A stretch of DNA of 64,000 nucleotides. It comes from a virus. Under the pieces are notes generated by a model. That model did no database searches, was not told the DNA's origin, and saw nothing but the letters and a program-made list of their open reading frames with translations. The stretch is taken from positions 1-64,000 of IMG/VR virus record IMGVR_UViG_3300035698_035310. One strand, given 5' to 3'. Position numbers and translations under genes: made by a program. Shown here in pieces: positions 24,543-32,074 of this stretch (position 1 is the first letter of the stretch; each line of letters starts with the position of its first letter).

Positions 24543-25769
24543 ATGCATTTTATAATAAGTATCGATAGTGTATCAACGGATAGTCGGCATTATGACTGTG
24601 CCAAAAGTGATGAAAACTGTTGGCTTGATATATACGATGGCAATATCTATAACGATACTATATTAACCAATGCATTTTCATATAAAAACAAAACGATAAA
24701 ACTTGATAAAGGTTGGCATACATTAGACCGCGACAAAGATGTTGTATGGTTTAAGGGTTATTCAACAGAAGCAAGATTGATTGATAGGGTTGAAGCCCGT
24801 AATTATTCATCAATGGATGGAAATTATTGTTTTATTGTGTTTGATAAAACGACAGAATGTATTAACATATATCATGATACCAATCGTGGATTTGGTATAT
24901 ATTATACAGATTCTATTATAACCAATTTATATACAATCAAAACATGCGTTAAGTTTGACGGGTGTATCATGGTAGATCACAATGACGAAATAATTGTTTC
25001 ATCGTTACAGACAACGTTCACATTGCCTGATATAATTAAAGACAAATCTATTGACGATATGGCTGCTATTATAGCGCCTATGATGATTAAGAAAATCGAA
25101 GGATTTATGAAATATAATAATGTGGTTGATTTAGAAATACAAGCAACTGGCGGTTTAGATACATTAACGGTGCGTGCATTATTAGATATCTGCGCGATTG
25201 ATTATAAATTGATTGATATAAAACCATTTAAAGATGGATGCAACTGGACTAATGATACAAATTCAATGATGGATATATTATCAAAATATCATTGGGGATT
25301 TCAGCAATGCAATTATTATGATGATATTACATATGTTGCCACTGGTTTTTGGGGCGATGAGTTATTGATGCGCAATCCGCTTCAAGTTCATTGGATATTG
25401 AATCATTATGATATTGATTTATCGAATGAATATACAAAGCACCCTGATTCATATATGCTAGGATATTTTCAACAAGCGTATAAAGAGAAACTTATAGAAC
25501 GCGATAAAATATTTTCCAATGAAAATGAATTATATCAATATTCATTAGATTATGCACTTGATGAACCACAGATAACGCATGTTGATAATGTTATAATGTT
25601 TTCACCATTTAAGGGTATTGACATATATATGAAAACACTCAATATGACGAATGAGGCAATATTAGAACAGGTTATAAATGGTGCACTGCAAAAGAAAATT
25701 ATATACGATATTAATCCTAAGTTATTGGATTGCTTAGAAAAATATAAAAATAGAAGAATACCAGTGTAA
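24543..25769 (+). CDS. asparagine-synthetase-like ATP pyrophosphatase
   Basis: 408 residues. The N-terminal half resembles an amidotransferase-type fold without an N-terminal Cys; the C-terminal half has the PP-loop-like motif EIQATGGLDTLTVRALL (normally SGGxDS) and FWGDELLMR. Such asparagine-synthase-related proteins occur in many phages. With the serine of the PP-loop replaced by T and the missing catalytic Cys, it probably uses a different substrate. Confidence 0.65.
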   Translation: MHFIISIDSVSTDSRHYDCAKSDENCWLDIYDGNIYNDTILTNAFSYKNKTIKLDKGWHTLDRDKDVVWFKGYSTEARLIDRVEARNYSSMDGNYCFIVFDKTTECINIYHDTNRGFGIYYTDSIITNLYTIKTCVKFDGCIMVDHNDEIIVSSLQTTFTLPDIIKDKSIDDMAAIIAPMMIKKIEGFMKYNNVVDLEIQATGGLDTLTVRALLDICAIDYKLIDIKPFKDGCNWTNDTNSMMDILSKYHWGFQQCNYYDDITYVATGFWGDELLMRNPLQVHWILNHYDIDLSNEYTKHPDSYMLGYFQQAYKEKLIERDKIFSNENELYQYSLDYALDEPQITHVDNVIMFSPFKGIDIYMKTLNMTNEAILEQVINGALQKKIIYDINPKLLDCLEKYKNRRIPV

Positions 25770-25819
25770 TATACCCCGCCCGAAAAGTAAAAATAGCTGT
25801 TAAGTATTTCATAAATAAG

Positions 25820-25827
25820 CATAAATA
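25820..25827 (+). promoter_or_regulatory. late promoter box four bases before ATG
   Basis: CATAAATA followed by CTAT and ATG 25832. Predicted start of transcription is at or next to the start codon. Confidence 0.5.
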
Positions 25828-25831
25828 CTAT

Positions 25832-26101
25832 ATGGATAATAGTACATTAATAGCGTTAGGAAGTTTGTTGTTTGCCATGATTGGTGGATTTTGGGGTGTC
25901 ATAACATACATCCTTGGAATCATCAAGGTGGAAAACGTTGAACGTCGTGGTGTCCAAGAAAAATTATATATGCGCGATGATGTAGCCAAAGATGTAATGA
26001 ACGAAAGTTTAACAGAAGTAAAAAGTACCATCCGTGATACGAATGATAGACTCATACGTGTAGAAACAATATTATATGAAAGAACTGATAGAACAAAATA
26101 A
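25832..26101 (+). CDS. small membrane protein with coiled coil
   Basis: 89 residues. One hydrophobic segment (about 8-30) and a charged helical tail. The layout is common among phage small membrane proteins. No ribosome binding site; the late promoter box abuts the ATG. Confidence 0.6.
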   Translation: MDNSTLIALGSLLFAMIGGFWGVITYILGIIKVENVERRGVQEKLYMRDDVAKDVMNESLTEVKSTIRDTNDRLIRVETILYERTDRTK

Positions 26102-26134
26102 AATATGGTTTTTAAGCAAAACGGTAATACGTTG

Positions 26135-26142
26135 TATAAATA
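26135..26142 (+). promoter_or_regulatory. late promoter box five bases before ATG
   Basis: Perfect TATAAATA, then GTTAT, then ATG 26148 of an endonuclease gene. Confidence 0.65.
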
Positions 26143-26147
26143 GTTAT

Positions 26148-26711
26148 ATGGTTGATTTAAGAAAGAGTTTGCAAACACCAAAAGTTTGCTGTATTGAATG
26201 TAAAACAATATTTAGAACTAATCATTTTGTTAGACACTCGAAGAAGCGATGTATTGAGTGGAAAAAGAAAAACGGCATGATCCCAAAAGGGAAGCGTGGC
26301 GGTTGGAATAAAGGATTAACGAAAATGACTAGTTCGTTGGTCAAAAAAGGAACCGATACTTATCGTCGCCGTTATGAAAATGGTGAATATACACGACGCA
26401 CACAAACCGATGATATAAAGAAACAATATTGGCAAGATTGTAAATTTAAATTCAATGTTTATAATTATCCTGAAATATTTGACTTAAATTTACTCGATAA
26501 ATTTGGGTGGTATCATCCTGTAGAAAATCCAAGTGGCGTAAGTAGAGATCATATTATTTCTGTATCATATGGATGGAAAAATGGTATAGATTCGAATATT
26601 ATTAATCATATAGCCAATTGTAAATTGATGATTCATTTAGAAAATAACAAAAAAAATAATCGATCTGATTTATTATTAGAAGAATTATTACAAAAAATAC
26701 ACTCTATGTAG
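26148..26711 (+). CDS. HNH-type homing endonuclease
   Basis: 187 residues from ATG 26148, placed five bases after a late promoter box. Cys-Cys finger CCIECKTIF near the start; a basic middle; the HNH core GVSRDHIISVSYGWKNGIDSNIINHIANCKLM at the end. Same family as the genes at 20693, 22947 and 28645. It sits just upstream of a tRNA run. Confidence 0.8.
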   Translation: MVDLRKSLQTPKVCCIECKTIFRTNHFVRHSKKRCIEWKKKNGMIPKGKRGGWNKGLTKMTSSLVKKGTDTYRRRYENGEYTRRTQTDDIKKQYWQDCKFKFNVYNYPEIFDLNLLDKFGWYHPVENPSGVSRDHIISVSYGWKNGIDSNIINHIANCKLMIHLENNKKNNRSDLLLEELLQKIHSM

Positions 26712-26742
26712 GGGTGGTGTGAATCTGAACCCTTACTCCAAT

Positions 26743-26816
26743 GTTCCGTTGACAGAATGGTTATGTGCGTGGCTGCAACCCGCGTTATCCCGGTTCGATT
26801 CCGGGACGGAACTCCA
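26743..26816 (+). tRNA. tRNA-Cys(GCA)
   Basis: Acceptor GTTCCGT/ACGGAAC, T73, CCA. Arm CGTGG-CTGCAAC-CCGCG gives GCA. Confidence 0.8.
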
Positions 26817-26824
26817 ATACATAT

Positions 26825-26899
26825 GCCCGGTTCGTCCAACGGTTAGGACACTCTCCCGATAAGAGAGGAATAGTGGTTCGATTCCACTACTGGGTACCA
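26825..26899 (+). tRNA. tRNA-Ile(GAU) with C33
   Basis: Acceptor GCCCGGT/ACTGGGT, A73, CCA; D stem GTCC/GGAC. Arm CTCTC-CCGATAA-GAGAG gives GAU, but position 33 is C instead of the near-universal U. Confidence 0.8.
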
Positions 26900-26920
26900 A
26901 TCAAACAATTTGACCTTAAT

Positions 26921-26994
26921 GGTCCGTTAGCTTAATAGAAAAGCACATGGCTGATAACCGTGCGACGGTGGAGCGTAACCATCACGGACTACCA
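26921..26994 (+). tRNA. tRNA-Ile(GAU)
   Basis: Acceptor GGTCCGT/ACGGACT, A73, CCA. Arm CATGG-CTGATAA-CCGTG gives GAU. T loop AGCGTAA type, unlike most others. Confidence 0.75.
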
Positions 26995-27110
26995 ATTATG
27001 ACATGATAGTTTAAACAGCTTATTAAATCCATGGATTGTGAGCAAAAGTAGAACATGCCCGTATTCGGGGCAAGATGAGGTGAAATGCCTTGAATGTCGC
27101 CAAGTTTAAT

Positions 27111-27184
27111 GCGGGTATCGTATAATGGAATTACTACACATTGCCTATGTGTAGACGGGGGTTCGATTCCCCCTACCCGCTCCA
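27111..27184 (+). tRNA. tRNA-Gly(GCC)
   Basis: Acceptor GCGGGTA/TACCCGC, T73, CCA. Arm ACACA-TTGCCTA-TGTGT gives GCC. The AATAAAT of a late promoter starts in its CCA tail. Confidence 0.85.
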
Positions 27185-27191
27185 ATAAATA
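27184..27191 (+). promoter_or_regulatory. late promoter box five bases before ATG
   Basis: AATAAATA then GAAAT then ATG 27197. The box begins at the last base of the tRNA-Gly CCA end. Confidence 0.55.
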
Positions 27192-27196
27192 GAAAT

Positions 27197-27451
27197 ATGA
27201 ACAGAGAAACATTTGCCAATGCGTTAGAATACTATAGAAATATCAATATCCCACATGGATTTGATACGTGGGCTTATTTTGATGATATGCCGCCTGTTTT
27301 AAAGGAACGTGTTCGTGAATCGATGTCAAATAGAAATAGTGTAGCCATACATCAGATATTCAATGACGATGGCATGGAAGTGGCTATTGCAGTTCTAAAT
27401 TTTTTAGACGAAACTGAAAAAGCGCAATATTATAAAACATACGACGATTAA
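27197..27451 (+). CDS. hypothetical acidic protein
   Basis: 84 residues, acidic, helical. No ribosome binding site; the late promoter box abuts the ATG. No family recognised. Confidence 0.55.
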   Translation: MNRETFANALEYYRNINIPHGFDTWAYFDDMPPVLKERVRESMSNRNSVAIHQIFNDDGMEVAIAVLNFLDETEKAQYYKTYDD

Positions 27452-27454
27452 TAT

Positions 27455-27541
27455 AGAAGTACTTTGTATTGGTGAACTCAGCAGTCTCCAAAACTGTGTC
27501 GCATTTGTGACTGGTAGGTTCGAATCCTACTACTTCTGCCA
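27455..27541 (+). tRNA. class II tRNA with Trp anticodon (CCA), serine-like body
   Basis: 87 nt. Acceptor AGAAGTA/TACTTCT, G73, CCA. Variable arm GTCGC/TGTGAC type stem. Arm GCAGT-CTCCAAA-ACTGT gives CCA; bacterial tRNA-Ser(CGA) has TCTCGAAAAC here, so one change at position 35 explains it. SerRS reads the variable arm and acceptor, not the anticodon, so this tRNA may carry serine. Confidence 0.7.
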
Positions 27542-27596
27542 ATTTAACTCCCCATGATAAATATCATTTGTGACATAACGCGAATGGGGTAATATC

Positions 27597-27929
27597 ATGA
27601 TGGACGATGATACAAAAAACAGGTTCATAAAAACATTCAGTGATTATATCACAATGATTAAAGGCAAGCATGAATGTGCAAGACTTGTTGATATTAAAAT
27701 GATGGATTTATATACAATTGCGCCACATATATGCATTGTAGATATAGAACATCCATCGTTACGAAAGAAAATTATATTTTTTGGAACACAATTGGTATTA
27801 AACGCTAATGCTGATTTAACTGGAACATACCTCGACTATGATGAATTAAACATTGATGATATATCCTTTCCATTATATGGTGATGGTGATATTATTGATC
27901 ACATTATAAGTGTTTCATTCAAAAATTAA
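27597..27929 (+). CDS. hypothetical protein
   Basis: 110 residues, acidic. Two tandem ATG codons (27597, 27600). A small CCCCAT/ATGGGG hairpin (27550-27589) lies just upstream and may shape initiation. No family recognised. Confidence 0.55.
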   Translation: MMDDDTKNRFIKTFSDYITMIKGKHECARLVDIKMMDLYTIAPHICIVDIEHPSLRKKIIFFGTQLVLNANADLTGTYLDYDELNIDDISFPLYGDGDIIDHIISVSFKN

Positions 27930-27932
27930 TAT

Positions 27933-28003
27933 ACCTCCGCTGATGGTTCAGACATAAGCTTGCGAAGCTTGTTGGGAAAGTTCGATTCTTTTCGGGGGTT
28001 CCA
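27933..28003 (+). tRNA. tRNA-Arg(GCG)
   Basis: Acceptor ACCTCCG/CGGGGGT, T73, CCA. Arm AAGC-TTGCGAA-GCTT gives GCG. Short D arm. Confidence 0.6.
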
Positions 28004-28029
28004 ATATTGTTATAGCTATGGAAATTAGT

Positions 28030-28130
28030 TCCTTCTTATCCCAACCTGTAGGTCGTAGGTTCGAATCCTGCTCCTCGCGCCAATTATGCGGGGATAGCTC
28101 AGTGGTAGAGCAACTGGCAATTTTACTGGT
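28030..28130 (+). tRNA. candidate permuted tRNA (3' half before 5' half)
   Basis: T arm GTAGG-TTCGAAT-CCTGC, 3' acceptor TCCTCGC (28072-28078), G73 and CCA come first; after ATTAT the matching 5' acceptor GCGGGGA (28088-28094) and a normal D arm follow. The 5' half runs to ACTGG, which could pair with CCTGT at 28046-28050 with one mismatch. Two independent remnants are the other explanation. Confidence 0.35.
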
Positions 28131-28165
28131 TCCAATTATTATAGCAATATTTTATTAAATAGGTC

Positions 28166-28360
28166 ATGAACAAGTATGACACGGCGTATAGAAATCGCAT
28201 TGCTGCCCAACGCAAACAGTGGGCAAACAATACGAAACAGCGTTTGTGGAATAAACGAATAAAGATATTGTATATTGCATGTGTATGTATTATAATCTCT
28301 TTATCGGTTGCGGCAGAAGTATTTGGATATTTAAATATAATATTTGGTTTTTTGTTGTAA
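28166..28360 (+). CDS. small membrane protein
   Basis: 64 residues. Basic N-terminal 30 residues and one hydrophobic segment (about 33-60). Ribosome binding site weak (TAGGTC). Confidence 0.5.
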   Translation: MNKYDTAYRNRIAAQRKQWANNTKQRLWNKRIKILYIACVCIIISLSVAAEVFGYLNIIFGFLL

Positions 28361-28368
28361 CATGATAT

Positions 28369-28446
28369 TGACTAGTAGCTCAGTGGTTTAGAGCGGGGAG
28401 TTCTAAACTCTCGACAGCGTTGGTTCAAATCCAACCTGGTCAACCA
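28369..28446 (+). tRNA. suppressor tRNA (CUA, amber)
   Basis: Acceptor TGACTAG/CTGGTCA, A73, CCA; D stem GCTC/GAGC; T arm GTTGG/CCAAC. The anticodon arm GGGAG-TTCTAAA-CTCTC places CUA at 28403-28405, which reads the stop codon UAG. All stems are intact. The amino acid it carries cannot be read from sequence with confidence; glutamine is frequent in phages. Confidence 0.8.
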
Positions 28447-28453
28447 ATACTAA

Positions 28454-28625
28454 GCGGGTATCGTATAATGGTATTATCGCAGCCTTCCATGTGATATGTT
28501 TAACATATCTCAGGTTGAGCCATTTATTGGCTCCTTGAAGGTCGAGGGTTCAGACCCCATCCGGTTTAAGCCCGGTAGACCAACTTAAGCTGATGACGGG
28601 AGTTCGATTCTCCCTACCCGCTCCA
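28454..28625 (+). tRNA. tRNA-Gly(UCC) interrupted at position 37/38
   Basis: Acceptor GCGGGTA/TACCCGC, T73, CCA, same body as the tRNA-Gly at 27111. The loop starts CTTCCA (anticodon 28486-28488), then 98 extra bases (28490-28587), then A38 and the closing stem GCTG. The insertion has its own GAGCC/GGCTC and GAGGGTTCAGACCCC stems. The site is the standard nuclear/archaeal tRNA intron site. Confidence 0.55.
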
Positions 28626-28631
28626 ATATTT

Positions 28632-28639
28632 GATAAATA
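28632..28639 (+). promoter_or_regulatory. late promoter box five bases before ATG
   Basis: GATAAATA then GTTAT then ATG 28645 of an endonuclease gene. Confidence 0.6.
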
Positions 28640-28644
28640 GTTAT

Positions 28645-29421
28645 ATGAAATGTAAACAATGTAAAATATCATTTACCCCTATCCCACAAGCAAAAAAAGG
28701 TATATTTTGTTCGCACGATTGTCATAATGTATACCAGCGCGTAAATACTCGTGAGCAATACTTAAAAAATCCCAAACGGTGTATTTTTTGTGATGATATA
28801 ATATCATATAGAGAAAATATAAAAGTGGCGAAGTTTTGCAATAGGTCTTGCGGGGCAAAATATAATAATAAAAGACGTACAGAATGCGGATACACCCCAA
28901 GTCATAAAAAATGGTCTAGTGGTAAAATATCTGCTAAAATGTCATCAAAAATGCGCCGTGCGGATATCAAATCAAGTGTCGTGTTTGGTGATTTTACTAT
29001 AATAACATTTGCTATATGCAATATTACGAATAAACCATATGTTCTACAAACACCGCATGGTGGTATAAAGCAAATATCACCATATATTAAATCATCTAAA
29101 CAGATATATTATGAGCAAGCCAAATTTCGATTTAATGTATATGACTATCCAGATATATTTGATATAACACTTTTAGAAAAATATGGATGGTATACATGTC
29201 CCGGCAAGAAACGAAAAAATCAAAAAAAGAATATAAATGGTGTAAGTAGAGATCATATAATATCTATCAATGATGGATTTAAGAATGGGTATGATCCATA
29301 TATTTTAGCACATCCTGCTAATTGTCGATTGATTAAACAAGTGGATAATGTTAAAAAATTAGATAAATCTAATATGTCATATGACGAGTTATTGATTAAC
29401 ATAAAACAATGGAATGGATAG
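28645..29421 (+). CDS. HNH-type homing endonuclease
   Basis: 258 residues. Starts with three Cys-rich fingers (CKQCKISF, CSHDC, CIFCDD, CNRSCGAKYNNKRR) and ends with the HNH core GVSRDHIISINDGFKNGYDPYILAHPANCRLI. The clearest member of the family in this window. It lies between tRNA-Gly(UCC) and tRNA-Thr. Confidence 0.85.
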   Translation: MKCKQCKISFTPIPQAKKGIFCSHDCHNVYQRVNTREQYLKNPKRCIFCDDIISYRENIKVAKFCNRSCGAKYNNKRRTECGYTPSHKKWSSGKISAKMSSKMRRADIKSSVVFGDFTIITFAICNITNKPYVLQTPHGGIKQISPYIKSSKQIYYEQAKFRFNVYDYPDIFDITLLEKYGWYTCPGKKRKNQKKNINGVSRDHIISINDGFKNGYDPYILAHPANCRLIKQVDNVKKLDKSNMSYDELLINIKQWNG

Positions 29422-29428
29422 ACTATTC

Positions 29429-29503
29429 GCCCCTATAGTACAATGGTTAATATGATCGCCCGGTAAGCGATAGATGAAAGTTCGATTCTTTCTAGAGGCA
29501 CCA
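29429..29503 (+). tRNA. tRNA-Thr(GGU) with C33
   Basis: Acceptor GCCCCTA/TAGAGGC (one mismatch), A73, CCA. Arm ATCGC-CCGGTAA-GCGAT gives GGU with C at position 33. Confidence 0.7.
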
Positions 29504-29510
29504 ATAAATA
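29503..29510 (+). promoter_or_regulatory. late promoter box five bases before ATG
   Basis: AATAAATA overlapping the CCA end of tRNA-Thr, then ACAAT, then ATG 29516. Confidence 0.55.
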
Positions 29511-29515
29511 ACAAT

Positions 29516-30331
29516 ATGACAATGACACCACCAAATATTATAATTTATAGTAATCCACGTTCAGGAACCACATTGCTTCATCATACATTATTATTATTTT
29601 TTCAAGAATATTATGGTGATTATTATTGTGATTTACATGAATTCTTTACAACATCGCATATGACAACGAGACATCGTAATAATATAGATGAAATAAATTC
29701 CATTACGTATGAACAGAATAACAATATATTAATAAAGACATACAAGCCAGCAGATACCGAAAGCAATGACTTCGAAGAAGAATTGCAACAACGAATTTCA
29801 CAATGGAACAATTGTGTAATAGCTGATAACAATCAGCCGTTTATAACAAAAATATTTCACAAAAATTTGATTGATCACAATTTTTCAAATACAATATTTG
29901 ATCATTCATTAAATTTGGTTCTTGTAAGAAAAAACGTACAAGATATGATATTGAGTTTTATAATATCAAATAGCAACAATAACTGGTTTTATTATGAAAA
30001 TGAAAATATAGAAACATTGCGCGGAAGTTTGATTGGTGATATAGATATAATACGCATTCATTTGGAACGCAATAAATTATTTCTTGAAAATATACCCAAT
30101 ATACCCAATGCATTAATCATTGATTATGATGAACTTAATGACTATGAATATTTTTATCAAGTTATTATAGATATGGGCATTGTTGATATTCGTGAATTGC
30201 ATGCCATGGAAATATTTGATAACATACAGCTAAAACGTAAAATTATTCCAACACCATATACAATGGATCGTATAGATTATTTTAAGAATGCCAATGAAAT
30301 AAAAACACTCATGGATGAATATTGTTCTTGA
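29516..30331 (+). CDS. sulfotransferase-like protein
   Basis: 271 residues. The N-terminal motif IIIYSNPRSGTTLLHHTLLL is the 5'-phosphosulfate-binding loop of PAPS-dependent sulfotransferases, and LVLVRKNVQDMILSFIISNSNN matches the 3'-phosphate-binding (R...S) motif. It would move a sulfuryl group to a sugar, peptide or lipid. In a phage it could alter the host envelope or virion glycans; the substrate is unknown. Start chosen five bases after the late promoter box. Confidence 0.75.
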   Translation: MTMTPPNIIIYSNPRSGTTLLHHTLLLFFQEYYGDYYCDLHEFFTTSHMTTRHRNNIDEINSITYEQNNNILIKTYKPADTESNDFEEELQQRISQWNNCVIADNNQPFITKIFHKNLIDHNFSNTIFDHSLNLVLVRKNVQDMILSFIISNSNNNWFYYENENIETLRGSLIGDIDIIRIHLERNKLFLENIPNIPNALIIDYDELNDYEYFYQVIIDMGIVDIRELHAMEIFDNIQLKRKIIPTPYTMDRIDYFKNANEIKTLMDEYCS

Positions 30332-30355
30332 CAATTTGTATCATTATGTTATTAT
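30328..30355 (+). promoter_or_regulatory. sigma70-type promoter
   Basis: TTGACA (30328), 16 bases, TATTAT (30350). Starts a three-gene operon. Confidence 0.65.
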
Positions 30356-30381
30356 AAACTCTTGAAATATGGAGAATTCCA

Positions 30382-30627
30382 ATGGATGATTATGATAAAA
30401 TGTTTGATAATATGATAGAAGGATTCAAATCTGGTAGATTTAATGCTAAGGATTGGAATTTTTGTATTGATATAAATCTTGCTAATAAAAAAGATGTTTA
30501 TGATGGTTATATCATGGGAACTGGTGCTGAACAATGCGCTGGTTGTAAATCGTTTTCGACAAGGGAAGAACTTGTTGATTTGTTTACCAAAGTAGGCGCA
30601 AGGTTTATAATGAATGGAGTTGGTTGA
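30382..30627 (+). CDS. hypothetical protein with CxxC
   Basis: 81 residues. A Cys pair CAGC near residue 53. Ribosome binding site TATGGAGAATTCCA. Stop overlaps the next start (TGATG), so coupled. Confidence 0.6.
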   Translation: MDDYDKMFDNMIEGFKSGRFNAKDWNFCIDINLANKKDVYDGYIMGTGAEQCAGCKSFSTREELVDLFTKVGARFIMNGVG

Positions 30628-30932
30628 TGGCACCTCATAGAGTACGACAATTGCATCGACCACGAAAAAAACCATATGGATTTGAAATATATGAAGATTC
30701 AACACCACTTAGTCTTGCCAATATTAGAAAGTGGTGCAAAAGTGTTATTGGTAATCTCGGCGAGCCACGCGGATGGTCATTAAAAGATGATACCATTTAT
30801 ATTAGAGGTCAAAAACGTGGTGGAAAACCCATGATTTATTTTATGGAAGAAAAACACGCTTTAGCATTTAAAAAAATGATAAACACAACAAATGTTGATG
30901 ATATACTTCTTTTTAAATTTATGTATTATTAA
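30627..30932 (+). CDS. small protein of the PMIYFMEE family, copy 1
   Basis: 101 residues. A basic N-terminus (RVRQLHRPRKKPYGFEIYED) and the C-terminal block MIYFMEEKHALAFK are shared with the next gene and, at the end, with the gene at 52075. Overlaps by one base with both neighbours. Confidence 0.65.
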   Translation: MAPHRVRQLHRPRKKPYGFEIYEDSTPLSLANIRKWCKSVIGNLGEPRGWSLKDDTIYIRGQKRGGKPMIYFMEEKHALAFKKMINTTNVDDILLFKFMYY

Positions 30933-31189
30933 TGGCAAACCGAATAAGACAAATGGTTCGCCCTAGAATAATGCCGTATGCGTTTAAAATTTATAGTGAT
31001 TTTATGGATCGACGTAATGTACATAAAGATCACAACAAACAAATGGCAATATATGGATGGGTTAAAGACACGTTTGGTGAATCTAACTATGATGTATGGA
31101 CTTCGCGGCGTGAACCCACACGATATGCAACAATGATATATTTTATGGATGATACATCCGCCATGGCATTTAAGCTGCAATGGATGTAA
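30932..31189 (+). CDS. small protein of the PMIYFMEE family, copy 2
   Basis: 85 residues, paralogue of the preceding gene (RIRQMVRPRIMPYAFKIY; TMIYFMDDTSAMAFKLQW). Starts within the previous stop codon (TAATG). Confidence 0.65.
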   Translation: MANRIRQMVRPRIMPYAFKIYSDFMDRRNVHKDHNKQMAIYGWVKDTFGESNYDVWTSRREPTRYATMIYFMDDTSAMAFKLQWM

Positions 31190-31358
31190 ATAAAGCGTGA
31201 TGATCGGGTATCTAGTTCGATTTTTATCGGGATACCAAAATTTTTAACCCAAATAATAGGAGTTCGACATGAAAACGGGATAACTTAGCGGCGGTTTGCC
31301 GCACACATGGATTACAGCTAAAATCAAGAAATTTAAACTTTAATTAAGGAGATACACA

Positions 31359-31732
31359 ATGAGTAATGAAAACTCAAGGGTATCGCAGAAAGTTTAGACA
31401 GTATGGATAAAGCTGCGCTAAAAACACTTTCCGATACTCTTAATCGGATATGGGGAATCCCTGAACCAAGGGTCTATTATCCGAATAAACATTTCGAAAA
31501 ACCTGAACCAGTTGAACAGACAATGTTCTCAGTGTTCATTCTTGACGCTGGTCCTAAACGGATTAACGTCATTAAAGAAATCAGATCAATCTTAGGATTG
31601 ACCCTGAAAGAATCAAAGGATTTTGTTGATAATATAGACAAGAGCCTTGTTCAAGAAGACTTAGAAAAATGGGATGCAGATGCATTAGCCGAAACATTAT
31701 CAAATGTTGGAGCAACTGTTGAAGTTTCTTAA
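31359..31732 (+). CDS. rplL-like: bL12 (L7/L12) C-terminal domain protein, frameshifted near start
   Basis: The clean frame from 31403 encodes 109 residues ending in a whole L7/L12 C-terminal domain: SVFILDAGPKRINVIKEIRSI followed by LGLTLKESKDFVDN and LAETLSNVGATVEVS. That domain recruits GTPases such as EF-G to the ribosome. The ribosome binding site AAGGAGATACACA belongs to ATG 31359, whose frame runs out at once; adding one base near 31376 joins it to GIAESLDSMDKAALKTL. The N-terminal L10-binding part is missing. A GCGGC/GCCGC hairpin sits upstream (31297-31311). Confidence 0.75.
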
Positions 31733-31844
31733 AATATACCAGTTTGGTGTCTGGGGTATAAACAAAACACCACCTTCCTCTTTCGTATAGTGGTTATGAT
31801 CTTTGTGTCGCAATCAGAGGACGATTTTTTGTGGAGGCAATTAT

Positions 31845-31928
31845 GCGCGTAGCCGGTATGTTGGTACTACCACTGGTCTTCCAAACCAGCGCGAAAGCAT
31901 TGGGGTTTGATTCCCCCTACCCGCTCCA
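31845..31928 (+). tRNA. tRNA-Gly(UCC)
   Basis: Acceptor GCGCGTA/TACCCGC (one mismatch), T73, CCA. Arm CTGGT-CTTCCAA-ACCAG gives UCC. The variable region is longer than usual. A degenerate tRNA-like sequence precedes it (31779-31842). Confidence 0.65.
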
Positions 31929-31933
31929 ATCAA

Positions 31934-32008
31934 GCCCCATTCGTATAGTGGTCATTATCTCTGTGTCGTACTCAGAGGACGGCAGTTCGATTCCGCCATG
32001 GGGCACCA
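31934..32008 (+). tRNA. tRNA-like, Asp(GUC)-related
   Basis: Acceptor GCCCCAT/ATGGGGC, A73, CCA and good T arm. The anticodon hairpin CTCTG-TGTCGTACT-CAGAG has a nine-base loop, so the anticodon (GUC likely) is uncertain. Confidence 0.5.
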
Positions 32009-32074
32009 ATTACATATTGCATTATATCCTATTTTTTTATATAATAAATAAAAAGAACAATAGGACACGAAACT

